NCBI RefSeq assembly: GCF_045032955.1
Contig: NZ_JBJFZU010000006.1
Coordinates: 186,001 to 250,000, forward strand
Source of the DNA: Ornithinicoccus sp045032955
Lineage (GTDB): Bacteria; Actinomycetota; Actinomycetes; Actinomycetales; Dermatophilaceae
Length of the DNA stretch: 64,000 bases
Direction: 5' to 3'
Shown one piece after another: positions 34,505 to 42,435 of this stretch. A program made the translations under genes and the position numbers. The notes beneath the pieces were generated by a model, which did not search any database, was not told the origin of the DNA, and saw only the letters and a program-made list of their open reading frames with translations. Positions within the stretch are counted from its first letter, which is position 1; each line of letters starts with the position of its first letter.

Positions 34505-35554
34505 ATGGAGACGACGCCGAGCAGGCATCCCGACGGACCGCACTCCGGGGCACCGCTGCGCTGGGGCCTGCTGTCGGCGGGGTCGATCGCACGCACCCTG
34601 GCGCAGGCGATCGCCCAGGTCGAGGGCGGCGAGGTGGTCGCGGTCGCGGCCCGCGACGGGGACCGCGCGGCGGCCTTCGCCGCGGAGCTCGGGATCCCCC
34701 GGTCCTACGGCAGCTACGCCGAGCTCTACGCCGATCCGGACGTCGACGCTATCTACGTCGCCTCCACCCACCCCTTCCACCGGGACCAGGCGCTGGCCGC
34801 GGTCGCGGCCGGCAAGCACGTGCTCATCGAGAAGCCGCTGACCCTCACGGTCGCGGACACCGAGGAGGTGCTGCAGGCCGCCCGGGACGCCGGGGTGCTC
34901 GCGATGGAGGCGATGTGGACCCGCTTCCAGCCGGTCGTGCTGGACGCCCTGGAGCGGGTGCGCCGCGGGGACATCGGTGAGGTGCGCAGCGTGCAGGCCG
35001 CTTTCACGGTGCCCTTCGTGTATGCCGCCTCGCACCGTCTCTTCGACCTGGCCAACGGCGGCGGTGCCCTCCTCGACCTGGGCATCTACCCGGTCACCGT
35101 GGCTCACCTCTTCGCCGGCCACCCGACGCACGTGCAGGTGCTCGGCTCCCGCGTGGAGACCGGGGCCGACGCCCTGGTGTCCTTGCAGTGGATGACCCCG
35201 CAGGGGGCGGTGGTGCAGGTGGTCACCGACTCGCAGTCGCACGGCGCCTCGGAGACCGTCGTCCGTGGCACCCGCGGCTGGCTCCAGCTGCACGGGCCGG
35301 TGAACAACCCCACCTCGTTCACGGTGCACACCGCGGACGGTGACGTGCTCGTCGAGGGCGACCGGCGCGGCTACCAGCACGAGGTCGAGGAGATGCACCG
35401 GTGCGTGCGCGAGGGCCTGCTGGAGTCCCCGCTGGCGCCGCACGCGGACACGGTGGCGATCATGACCATCCTGGAGTCGGCCCGGCGGGAGCTGGGCGTG
35501 CGCTACCCCCAGGAGGACGCACCGCGGACCTTCGACGGGATGGCCGCGCCGTGA
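34505..35554 (+). CDS. Gfo/Idh/MocA family oxidoreductase
   Basis: NAD(P)-dependent sugar or dihydrodiol dehydrogenase-like enzyme. The 349-residue product has an N-terminal Rossmann domain (RWGLLSAGSIARTLAQAIA, VVAVAARDGDRAAAFAAELGIP, IYVASTHPFHRDQALAAVAAGKHVLIEKPLTL with the catalytic EKP lysine) and a C-terminal beta-sheet domain (GALLDLGIYPVTVAHLFAG). Similar to trans-1,2-dihydrobenzene-1,2-diol dehydrogenase-type members, but substrate is not deducible. The stop overlaps the next start as TGATG. Confidence 0.9.
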   Translation: METTPSRHPDGPHSGAPLRWGLLSAGSIARTLAQAIAQVEGGEVVAVAARDGDRAAAFAAELGIPRSYGSYAELYADPDVDAIYVASTHPFHRDQALAAVAAGKHVLIEKPLTLTVADTEEVLQAARDAGVLAMEAMWTRFQPVVLDALERVRRGDIGEVRSVQAAFTVPFVYAASHRLFDLANGGGALLDLGIYPVTVAHLFAGHPTHVQVLGSRVETGADALVSLQWMTPQGAVVQVVTDSQSHGASETVVRGTRGWLQLHGPVNNPTSFTVHTADGDVLVEGDRRGYQHEVEEMHRCVREGLLESPLAPHADTVAIMTILESARRELGVRYPQEDAPRTFDGMAAP

Positions 35555-35817
35555 TGCAGCTCGTGCTGCTCGTGCTGCTGGCGGTGCTGCTGCTGGCCTG
35601 GCTGGGCCGGATGGGCACCCCACGCTCGCAGCGGCTGCCCTTGCGGCAGTGGACGCCGGTGCACGTGATGGACCTGACCGGACGGGGTTTCCGGGTGCTC
35701 GTCGACGCCGGCCAGGAACGGCAGCGGCGCGCGGAGGCAGCGCGGGAGAGCGTGGAGGGACGCGACCCCCCGCCCGGGGACGAGGACGGCAGCCCGCCTC
35801 GCGGGCCGACGCCCTAG
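35554..35817 (+). CDS. small membrane protein coupled to the oxidoreductase gene
   Basis: Hypothetical protein of 87 residues with an N-terminal membrane segment (MQLVLLVLLAVLLLAWLG) and a cytosolic basic then acidic tail ending in PPPGDEDGSPPRGPTP. ATG 35554 overlaps the upstream stop as TGATG. Its own stop (TAG, 35815-35817) overlaps the mutM stop on the other strand within CTAG. Confidence 0.7.
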   Translation: MQLVLLVLLAVLLLAWLGRMGTPRSQRLPLRQWTPVHVMDLTGRGFRVLVDAGQERQRRAEAARESVEGRDPPPGDEDGSPPRGPTP

Positions 35818-36740
35818 CGGGGCCGGCGGGGCCGCACCTGGCAGCGCGGGCAGCTGTGCGAGCTCCGGTTCATGAAGGTCTCGCGCCGGATCGGCGCCCC
35901 GCAGCGGGGGCACGGACGTCCCGTCTGCCCGTAGGCGGCGAGCGAACGGTCGAAGTACCCGCTGGCGCCGTTGACGTTGACGTAGAGCGCGTCGAAGCTG
36001 GTGCCGCCCTGCCCCAGAGCCTCGGTCATCACGTCGGCGGCGTGCCCGAGGAGTCGCACCAGGGCGGGTCGGGTCAGCGACGAGGCCGCCCGCGCGCCGT
36101 GCACCCTGGCCCGCCAGAGCGCTTCGTCGGCGTAGATGTTGCCGATCCCGCTGACCACCGTCTGGTCCAGCAGCAGCCGTTTCAGGGCGACGTCCTTGGC
36201 CTTCATCCGGCGCGCGACGGCCGCCGCGTCGAAGGCCGGCTCCAGCGGGTCCGGCGCGATGTGCCGCACCGGCTCGGGTATGCCGTCGGCGTGCGCGGCG
36301 CCCGGTCCGGCTCCCCCGCCCGGGTCACCGGGTGGGGTGTACGGGTCGGGCACCATGCCGGTGAGCGCCAGCCCGCCGAAGGTCCGTTGGTCCACGAACC
36401 GCAGCTGGGGCCCGGCGTCGGCGAAGTCGAGGGTGGCGTGCAGGTGCTTCTCGCGGGGCGCCTCCGGTGGCTGGACGAGCATCTGTCCGCTCATCCCGAG
36501 GTGGACGACCAGCGCCGCCGGGTCGTCGTCGGGCGGGTCCAGCACCAGCCAGAGGTACTTGCCGCGCCGGTCGGCGGCACGGATGAGCGCGCCCTGGACA
36601 CGGGCCGCCAGGTCCGCCGGGCCGGCCTCGTGCCGACGGGCGACCCGGGGACCGGTCAGCCGGGCCCGGGAGATCTCTCGGCCGATGACGTGCTCCGCCA
36701 GGCCGCGGCGCACGACCTCGACCTCGGGCAGCTCGGGCAC
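35814..36740 (-). CDS. mutM: formamidopyrimidine-DNA glycosylase
   Basis: Excises 8-oxoguanine and other oxidised purines and cuts the abasic site. The 308-residue product starts (GTG codon) with PELPEVEVVRRGL (catalytic Pro2, Glu3), has the catalytic lysine in RRGKYLWLVL, the helix-two-turn-helix region with LLDQTVVSGIGNIYADEALWRARVHG, and a C-terminal zinc finger CPRCGAPIRRE...CPRC. It follows rnc by three bases. Confidence 0.96.
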   Translation of the reverse strand: MPELPEVEVVRRGLAEHVIGREISRARLTGPRVARRHEAGPADLAARVQGALIRAADRRGKYLWLVLDPPDDDPAALVVHLGMSGQMLVQPPEAPREKHLHATLDFADAGPQLRFVDQRTFGGLALTGMVPDPYTPPGDPGGGAGPGAAHADGIPEPVRHIAPDPLEPAFDAAAVARRMKAKDVALKRLLLDQTVVSGIGNIYADEALWRARVHGARAASSLTRPALVRLLGHAADVMTEALGQGGTSFDALYVNVNGASGYFDRSLAAYGQTGRPCPRCGAPIRRETFMNRSSHSCPRCQVRPRRPR

Positions 36741-36743
36741 CGG

Positions 36744-37523
36744 CTAGCCCGGGTGAGGCGCGTCGGGACCCGTGGGGGGCACCGGCGGGGTCGGCACCGT
36801 CGCGGTGGGCTGCACGGTGGCCATCTCCGCGGCCCGGGTGGTGAGCAGCCGCCAGGCGGCCTCGGCGGCCTGCTGCTCGGCCAGCTTCTTGGAGCGGCCC
36901 TCACCGGTGCCCACGACCTCGCCCCCCACGACCGCCCTGGCGGTGAAGCGCTTGGCGTGGTCGGGGCCCTCGGCGTCGATCTGGTACTCCGGCGGGGTCA
37001 GCTCACCGGTCGCGGCGATCTCCTGCAGGCTCGTCTTCCAGTCCAGCCCGGCGCCCAGCTCCGCGCTGCGCTGCAGCAGCGGGTCCAGCAGGTGGTGCAC
37101 GAAGGCGTCCGCGGCGGGCATACCGCAGGAGACGTAGAGGCAGCCGATGACAGCCTCGGTGGTGTCCGCGAGGATGGAGTCCTTGTCCCGACCCCCGGTC
37201 GCCTCCTCACCCTTGCCCAGCAGCACGTGGTTGCCGAGGTCGACGACCCTGGCCACCTCGGCGAGGGCCCGCGAGTTGACGACCGCCGCCCGCAGCTTGG
37301 CCAGCTGGCCCTCCGAGAGGTCGGGGTGGGTGCGGTAGAGCGTGTCGGTGACCACCACCCCCAGCACCGAGTCGCCGAGGAACTCCAGGCGCTCGTTGTG
37401 CGGCTGGCCGTCGTGCTCGTAGGAGTAGGACCGGTGCGTCAGGGCGCGCAGGAGCAGCGCCTCGTCGCAGCGCTCACCGACGACCTCGAGGAGGTAGTCG
37501 TTGAGCTCGGCGACGGGGCGCAT
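36744..37523 (-). CDS. rnc: ribonuclease III
   Basis: Double-strand-specific RNase that processes rRNA precursors. The 259-residue product has the signature NERLEFLGDSVLGVVVTD, catalytic DTTEAVIGCLYV, and a C-terminal double-stranded RNA-binding domain (KTSLQEIAATGELTPPEYQ ... KKLAEQQAAEAAWRLL). A Pro/Thr-rich tail of about 30 residues follows. ATG 37523 is chosen from the family N-terminus (MRPVAELNDYLLEVVG). Confidence 0.96.
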   Translation of the reverse strand: MRPVAELNDYLLEVVGERCDEALLLRALTHRSYSYEHDGQPHNERLEFLGDSVLGVVVTDTLYRTHPDLSEGQLAKLRAAVVNSRALAEVARVVDLGNHVLLGKGEEATGGRDKDSILADTTEAVIGCLYVSCGMPAADAFVHHLLDPLLQRSAELGAGLDWKTSLQEIAATGELTPPEYQIDAEGPDHAKRFTARAVVGGEVVGTGEGRSKKLAEQQAAEAAWRLLTTRAAEMATVQPTATVPTPPVPPTGPDAPHPG

Positions 37524-37537
37524 CCGGCGCGTCCCGG

Positions 37538-37732
37538 TCAGGCCTGGTGCTCGGTGCGCTCGGCGGCGGCGTAGTGCCGTCCGCCGTAGGTGCCGCACGA
37601 GGGGCAGGCCTGGTGCGGGGTGCTCACGGCCTTGCACTGGGGGCAGGTCGACAGCGCGATGGGCGCAGCCTTCCACTGGGAGCGGCGGTGCCGGGTGTTG
37701 CTGCGGGACATCTTCCGCTTGGGAACGGCCAC
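37538..37732 (-). CDS. rpmF: 50S ribosomal protein L32, zinc-binding form
   Basis: Large-subunit protein of 64 residues: AVPKRKMSRSNTRHRRSQWK, then two Cys pairs, CPQCK and CPSCGTYGGR, which bind zinc. GTG start. It begins one base after the stop of the YceD-like gene, the usual arrangement, and precedes rnc by 14 bases. Confidence 0.96.
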   Translation of the reverse strand: MAVPKRKMSRSNTRHRRSQWKAAPIALSTCPQCKAVSTPHQACPSCGTYGGRHYAAAERTEHQA

Positions 37733-37733
37733 G

Positions 37734-38336
37734 TCAGATCCTCTTCTCGTCGTCTGCGGTCGGCGTGGCCATTGCGGCCAGTGCCGACCACCGGGGGTCG
37801 ATCACGTCGTGATGGTGCTCGGGGTCCTTCGCCAGCTGCACACCGCACTCGGAGCACAGACCGGGACAGTCGTCCTGGCACGCCGGCTGGAAGGGTAGCG
37901 CAGTCACGACGGCGTCCCGGATGACCTCCTCGAGGTCCATCAGGTCACCGTCGAGCATACGCTGCTCGTCCTCGTCGGCTGGTGCCTCCTTGTCGCCACC
38001 CGCACGACCCGCCACCTTCTGGTGGTGCGCGGCCCGCTCGGGGTAGACGAACAGCTCCTGGAACGGCACGTCGAGGGGCTCGACGACCGGGTCCAGGCAG
38101 TGCACGCACTCGCCCTCCGCGGAGGCCTGGGCCGAACCCGTCACCAGGATCCCCTCGACGACCGACTCCAGCCGCAACTCCACCTGGACCGGACGGTCGG
38201 TGGGGATCGCGATGACGTCGGTGCCCATGGGCTCCTGGGTGGTCACCGCACGGGAGACCTCACGCATGCTGCCGGGCCTGCGGACCAGCTCCCGGGTGTC
38301 GAACACCCAGTCGCGTTCCGTCTGCTGGGCAGCCAT
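37734..38336 (-). CDS. YceD/DUF177 family protein
   Basis: Conserved cytosolic protein encoded before rpmF and implicated in 23S rRNA or ribosome maturation. The 200-residue product shows VFDTRELVRRPGSMREV, CVHCLDPVVEPLDVPFQELFVYPE, and the C-terminal DDCPGLCSECGVQLAKDP, with two CxxC pairs that could bind zinc. ATG 38336 follows GAGG; upstream open frame lacks family similarity. Confidence 0.92.
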   Translation of the reverse strand: MAAQQTERDWVFDTRELVRRPGSMREVSRAVTTQEPMGTDVIAIPTDRPVQVELRLESVVEGILVTGSAQASAEGECVHCLDPVVEPLDVPFQELFVYPERAAHHQKVAGRAGGDKEAPADEDEQRMLDGDLMDLEEVIRDAVVTALPFQPACQDDCPGLCSECGVQLAKDPEHHHDVIDPRWSALAAMATPTADDEKRI

Positions 38337-38449
38337 GATGAAGAGAACCTCGCGTGTCGGTGACCTGCTGGACGGGCGCGGACCCTCACCTGCGCCGGAC
38401 GCCGGGAGTGACACACACCGACCTACCAGAGTACCCGAGCAGGTCGGTC

Positions 38450-38935
38450 TCACTCAAGTTCGCGCAAAGCGGCCAGCACCCCGCCCGGGACCAGGGCCGA
38501 GACGTCACCGCCGTACCGGTGCACCTCCCGGACCAGCGAGCTGGAGACGTGCTCGAGCCCGGGGTCACCGGGCAGGAACAACGTCTCCACCCCGCTCAGG
38601 TGCCGGTTCATCAGCGCCATCGGCAGCTCGTAGGCGAAGTCCGTGCCGCCGCGCAGGCCCTTGACGACGGCCTGGGCCCCGACCTCGCGGCATACGTCGA
38701 CGAGCAGCCGGTCGGCGTAGGCCTCCACCCGCACCGTCGCCCGCAGCTCCTCGCCCAGCGCCTCGCGGACCAGCGCCAGACGTCGCTCCACCGGGAAGGT
38801 CCCCTGCTTGGCCGGGTTGTGCAGCACGGCCACCACGACCTCGTCGTAGAGGGCCGCGGCACGGCGCAGGATGTCCAGGTGGCCCAGGGTGACCGGGTCG
38901 AAGGAGCCTGGGCAGACGCAGCGGCGGGTGGTCAT
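38450..38935 (-). CDS. coaD: phosphopantetheine adenylyltransferase
   Basis: Fourth step of coenzyme A synthesis, making dephospho-CoA. The 161-residue product has CPGSFDPVTLGHLDILRRA (HIGH-like TxGH), VVKGLRGGTDFAYELPMALMNRHL and VSSSLVREVHRYGGDVS, all characteristic. It lies between rsmD/hemerythrin and the YceD-like gene. A -10 box lies seven bases before the ATG. Confidence 0.96.
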   Translation of the reverse strand: MTTRRCVCPGSFDPVTLGHLDILRRAAALYDEVVVAVLHNPAKQGTFPVERRLALVREALGEELRATVRVEAYADRLLVDVCREVGAQAVVKGLRGGTDFAYELPMALMNRHLSGVETLFLPGDPGLEHVSSSLVREVHRYGGDVSALVPGGVLAALRELE

Positions 38936-38942
38936 GCGCTCG

Positions 38943-38948
38943 AGCCTA
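38943..38948 (-). promoter_or_regulatory. -10 box TAGGCT, leaderless coaD mRNA
   Basis: Minus-strand TAGGCT ends seven bases before ATG 38935; no Shine-Dalgarno sequence. Confidence 0.5.
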
Positions 38949-38965
38949 ACGAGCGGGTGCCCGGC

Positions 38966-39511
38966 TCAGTCGTCCTCGTCCTCGAGCAGCCCCTCTGCGT
39001 GCGCGTCCTGCACCAGCGCGCGCACCGTCTCCACGGTGACGCCGGCGTCCAGGTGCTCGCCCCGGACCGTGAGGAAGGCCGAGCCCAGGGCCTGCCGGTC
39101 GGCCTCGCTCACCTCGTCCCGCGCCGGGTTGAGGATCGTCAGCTCCTCCTCGGTGAGGTGGTGCTGGAGCACCTCGTTCACCTTCTCGACGGCGTCGTCG
39201 AACTTCTGCGTGTCGGTGCCCTTGCACTCCAGGAGCTCCAGCAGCGCCTGGTTGATCTCGGCGTGCTCCTCCTCGCCGTGCTCGGCCTCGTGCTCGTCGA
39301 TCGCGTCCTTGCGCCGCAGCCGGGGGTAGACCTGCTGCTCCTCTGCCTCACCGTGCGCGACCAGCACGGCCGCGAAGGCGTCCCGGGCACCTGCCCGGTC
39401 GGAGGAGCTGTCGCGCATCTCGCGCATCAGGCTCTCGAAGAGGCGGTGGTCGTCCAGGATGAGCTCGACGACGTCACCGGACACGGGGCGGGGGATGGAG
39501 TAGTCAGTCAC
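38966..39511 (-). CDS. hemerythrin HHE-domain protein
   Basis: Predicted cytosolic di-iron protein of 181 residues that may bind oxygen or nitric oxide, or sense redox state. It shows the helical HHE pattern: ILDDHRLFESLMREM, VLVAHGEAEEQQVYPRL, DEHEAEHGEEEHAEIN and VLQHHLTEEELTIL. The C-terminal ~50 residues are acidic and lack iron ligands. GTG start at 39511. CoaD and rsmD flank it on the same strand, but nothing ties it to them functionally. Confidence 0.9.
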   Translation of the reverse strand: MTDYSIPRPVSGDVVELILDDHRLFESLMREMRDSSSDRAGARDAFAAVLVAHGEAEEQQVYPRLRRKDAIDEHEAEHGEEEHAEINQALLELLECKGTDTQKFDDAVEKVNEVLQHHLTEEELTILNPARDEVSEADRQALGSAFLTVRGEHLDAGVTVETVRALVQDAHAEGLLEDEDD

Positions 39512-39536
39512 CCTCCGATCCTGACACCGAGGCCGT

Positions 39537-40136
39537 TCACCCGCTCGGCGAGACGGCGTCCCCCTCCCCGCCCGGGGTCCGTTCGGCCAGGTGCACGGCG
39601 GTCTCGCCGTAGCGCCGGGTGTCGAGCCGGTGCAGGCCCGTGGGCCACGTCGGTGCCGGGGAGCGGGAGCTACGCTCCAGGACGACGAGGGCCTCGTCGG
39701 TGAGCCAGCGGTGGGTGACCAGGGCGGACAGCACCTGGGTCAGCTCCTCCTCCCCCATCGGGTAGGGCGGGTCCAGCAGCACCAGGTCGTAGGGCTCGTC
39801 GGGGTGCGACCCGGTCAGCACCACCTGCACCGGCCCGCTCCGGACCTGCACGTGCCCGCCCAGGTCGAGCCCGTCGGCGTTCTGCTCGATGAGCCGGGCG
39901 GTGGGTCGGTGCCGTTCCACCGCGAGCAGGTGCCCGGCCCCCCGGGAGAGCGCCTCCAGCCCGAGCGCCCCCGACCCCGCGAAGAGGTCCAGCACCCGGG
40001 CGTCGTCCAGCACCAGCAGCGACTCCACCCGGGAGAAGAGCGCCTCCCGCACCCGGTCCGTGGTGGGCCGGGTGTCCCGGCCGGTCGGCGTCCGGATCGT
40101 CCTGCCCCCCGCGCGGCCGGCGATGATGCGCGTCAC
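39537..40136 (-). CDS. rsmD: 16S rRNA (guanine-966-N2)-methyltransferase RsmD
   Basis: SAM-dependent modification of 16S rRNA during 30S assembly. The 199-residue product begins TRIIAGRAGGRTIRTPTGRDTRPTTDRVREALFSRVE, then motif I VLDLFAGSGALGLEALSRGA and the catalytic LVLLDPPYPM. It follows recG by seven bases, the standard actinobacterial order. Confidence 0.95.
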   Translation of the reverse strand: MTRIIAGRAGGRTIRTPTGRDTRPTTDRVREALFSRVESLLVLDDARVLDLFAGSGALGLEALSRGAGHLLAVERHRPTARLIEQNADGLDLGGHVQVRSGPVQVVLTGSHPDEPYDLVLLDPPYPMGEEELTQVLSALVTHRWLTDEALVVLERSSRSPAPTWPTGLHRLDTRRYGETAVHLAERTPGGEGDAVSPSG

Positions 40137-40143
40137 CGCCGGC

Positions 40144-42435
40144 TCACCCGCGCTCCAGGAAGGCGGCCCGGGCCTGGTCCAGCCGGTCCAGCTCGGCGGC
40201 CAGGGCCGGGTGCCCGGCCAGCTCCGGGTCGGCCTCGACGGTCCGCCAGGCCGCCTCGTGGGCCGCGACGATGAGGTCCTCGTCGCGGGCCAGCCGCAGG
40301 AAGCGCAACGTCCGGCGCCCCCCGGACTGGGTGGCTCCGAGCACGTCGCCCTCCTGGCGGGTCTCCAGGTCGAGCCGGGCCAGCTCGAAGCCGTCGGTGG
40401 TGGCCGCCACCTGCTCCAGCCGTGCGACCCCTTCCGGGTCCTGGCCCTGGGTCATCAGCAGGCACAGCCCGGACCGTCCGCCCCGACCGACCCGGCCCCG
40501 CAGCTGGTGCAGCTGGGAGATGCCGAACCGGTCCGCGTCCAGGACCACCATCGTGGTGGCGTCCGGGACGTCGACGCCCACCTCGATCACGGTGGTCGAG
40601 ACCAGGACGTCGACCCGGCCGGCGGCATACGCCTGCATCACCGCGTCCTTGTCCTCGGCCGGCATCCGACCGTGCAGCACCTCGATGCGCAGGTCGCGGG
40701 TGGCGGCCAGCTCCCGCAGGGACCGGGCCACCTGGTGCACCCCGTGCAGGGACGGTATGCCGCTCCCCGCCCCGGCGGCGGCCACCTCGAGCAGGTCGGC
40801 ACCGTCCTCCCCGGCGCTGCGGGCCTGGTCGGTCGGCGGGATCGGCAGCCCCGGGCCCTCCTGCGCCGAGCCCGGGAGGTCGGCGTCGTCGACCTCGCCG
40901 ATCCGGGGGCAGACGACGTAGGCCTGGCCGCCGCCACGGACCTCCTCGGCGACCCGCTCCCAGGTGCGCCGCACCCAGCCCGAGCGCTCGGCCTGCACGA
41001 CGAAGCTGCTGATCGGTCGGCGTCCCTGCGGCAGCTCGCGCAGGGTGGAGATCTCCATGTCCCCGAAGACCGTCATCGCCACCGTGCGGGGGATCGGGGT
41101 GGCGGTCATCACCAGGACGTGCGGGGAGGAACCGGCCCGTGCCTTGGCGCGCAGCGCATCCCGCTGCTCCACCCCGAACCGGTGCTGCTCGTCCACGACC
41201 ACCATCCCGAGGTCGGCGAACTGCACGTGGTCCTGGATCAGCGCGTGCGTCCCGACGACGATCCCGGCCGCACCGGAGGCGGCGTCGAGCAGGGCCTCCC
41301 GACGGTCGGCGGTGGACTGGCTCCCGGTGAGCAGCGCCAGCCTGGTCCCCTCCGCGGCCCCGCCCAGCATCCCCGCCTCGGCGAGCGGACCCAGCAGCAT
41401 GGTCATCGACCGGTGGTGCTGGGCGGCGAGCACCTCGGTGGGCGCCAGCAGCGCGGCCTGCCCACCGGCCTCGACCACGGCCAGCATCGCCAGCAGCGCG
41501 AGCACCGTCTTGCCGGAGCCGACCTCACCCTGCAGCAGGCGGTGCATGGGCACCTCCCGGGCGAGGTCCCCCAGGATCTCGGCGAGCACCTCCTCCTGGC
41601 CGTCCGTCAGCGCGAACGGGAGCCGCTGGCGCAACGCGTGCGGCAGCCCGTCCTCCCGGGCCACCCTGGGCACGGCGGGGACCGCGTCCGCGGAGCGTCG
41701 GGCGCGGGCCAGCTGGGCCTGGACCACGAAGGCCTCCTGGAACGCCAGCCGCCAGCGGCCACGGCGGTGGTCGGCCTCGGTGCGGGGCCGGTGCACCAGC
41801 CGGTAGGCCTCCAGCAGCCCGGGCAGTCCGACGCTGCTGCGCACCTCCTCCGGGAGCGGGTCGGGCAGCTCCTGCAGCTGGTGCAGGACCAGGTCCAGGG
41901 AGTCCCCGTGGACGATGGGCGAGAGGCCCTTGGTGGCCGTGTAGACCGGGACCAGCCCGTCCAGCAGCCACTGTCCGGATCCGCTGCCGGCAGCCGAGAG
42001 CACGGCGTAGTCGGGGTGGGTGAGCTGGAGGGTGTCGCGCCAGTGGCCGATCTGTCCCGAGCAGACCACCTTGGCTCCCGGGCGCAGCCGCTCCTCGTGC
42101 CCCCAGGGCTTGAAGAAGGTCAGCTGGATGACGCCACCGGCGTCGTCGGAGACGTCGGCCACCAGCCGGCGGCCGCGTCGGTTGCGCATCTGAAGGGTGC
42201 GGGCCGACACCACGGTGCCGACCACCACGACGTCCTCGCCGTGGGGCAGCTCCCGGAACGCGACGGGCCGGCTGGCGTCGAGGTAGCTGCGCGGGAGCCA
42301 GTCCAGGAGCTGGCCGACGGTACGGATCCCCCGGGTCTTCTCCAGGACCGGGCCCCCCTTGCCCACGATGTCCCGCAGCGGCGCGTCCAGCTGGTCGCTG
42401 CCGTCGTCGGCCACCGGGCGCAGGTGCCGGGCCAT
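40144..42435 (-). CDS. recG: ATP-dependent DNA helicase RecG
   Basis: Remodels stalled replication forks and Holliday junctions. The 763-residue product has the N-terminal wedge/OB domain (about 60-160), then SF2 motifs: LLQGEVGSGKTVLALLAML (Walker A), VVVDEQHRFGVEQR (DEQH), TATPIPRT, and the C-terminal HGRMPAEDKDAVM, VSTTVIEVGVDVPDATTMVV and QLRGRVGRGG. A Pro/Ala/Asp-rich insertion of about 45 residues lies before HGRMP, as in other actinobacteria. ATG 42435 overlaps the YloV stop as TGATG. Confidence 0.97.
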   Translation of the reverse strand: MARHLRPVADDGSDQLDAPLRDIVGKGGPVLEKTRGIRTVGQLLDWLPRSYLDASRPVAFRELPHGEDVVVVGTVVSARTLQMRNRRGRRLVADVSDDAGGVIQLTFFKPWGHEERLRPGAKVVCSGQIGHWRDTLQLTHPDYAVLSAAGSGSGQWLLDGLVPVYTATKGLSPIVHGDSLDLVLHQLQELPDPLPEEVRSSVGLPGLLEAYRLVHRPRTEADHRRGRWRLAFQEAFVVQAQLARARRSADAVPAVPRVAREDGLPHALRQRLPFALTDGQEEVLAEILGDLAREVPMHRLLQGEVGSGKTVLALLAMLAVVEAGGQAALLAPTEVLAAQHHRSMTMLLGPLAEAGMLGGAAEGTRLALLTGSQSTADRREALLDAASGAAGIVVGTHALIQDHVQFADLGMVVVDEQHRFGVEQRDALRAKARAGSSPHVLVMTATPIPRTVAMTVFGDMEISTLRELPQGRRPISSFVVQAERSGWVRRTWERVAEEVRGGGQAYVVCPRIGEVDDADLPGSAQEGPGLPIPPTDQARSAGEDGADLLEVAAAGAGSGIPSLHGVHQVARSLRELAATRDLRIEVLHGRMPAEDKDAVMQAYAAGRVDVLVSTTVIEVGVDVPDATTMVVLDADRFGISQLHQLRGRVGRGGRSGLCLLMTQGQDPEGVARLEQVAATTDGFELARLDLETRQEGDVLGATQSGGRRTLRFLRLARDEDLIVAAHEAAWRTVEADPELAGHPALAAELDRLDQARAAFLERG

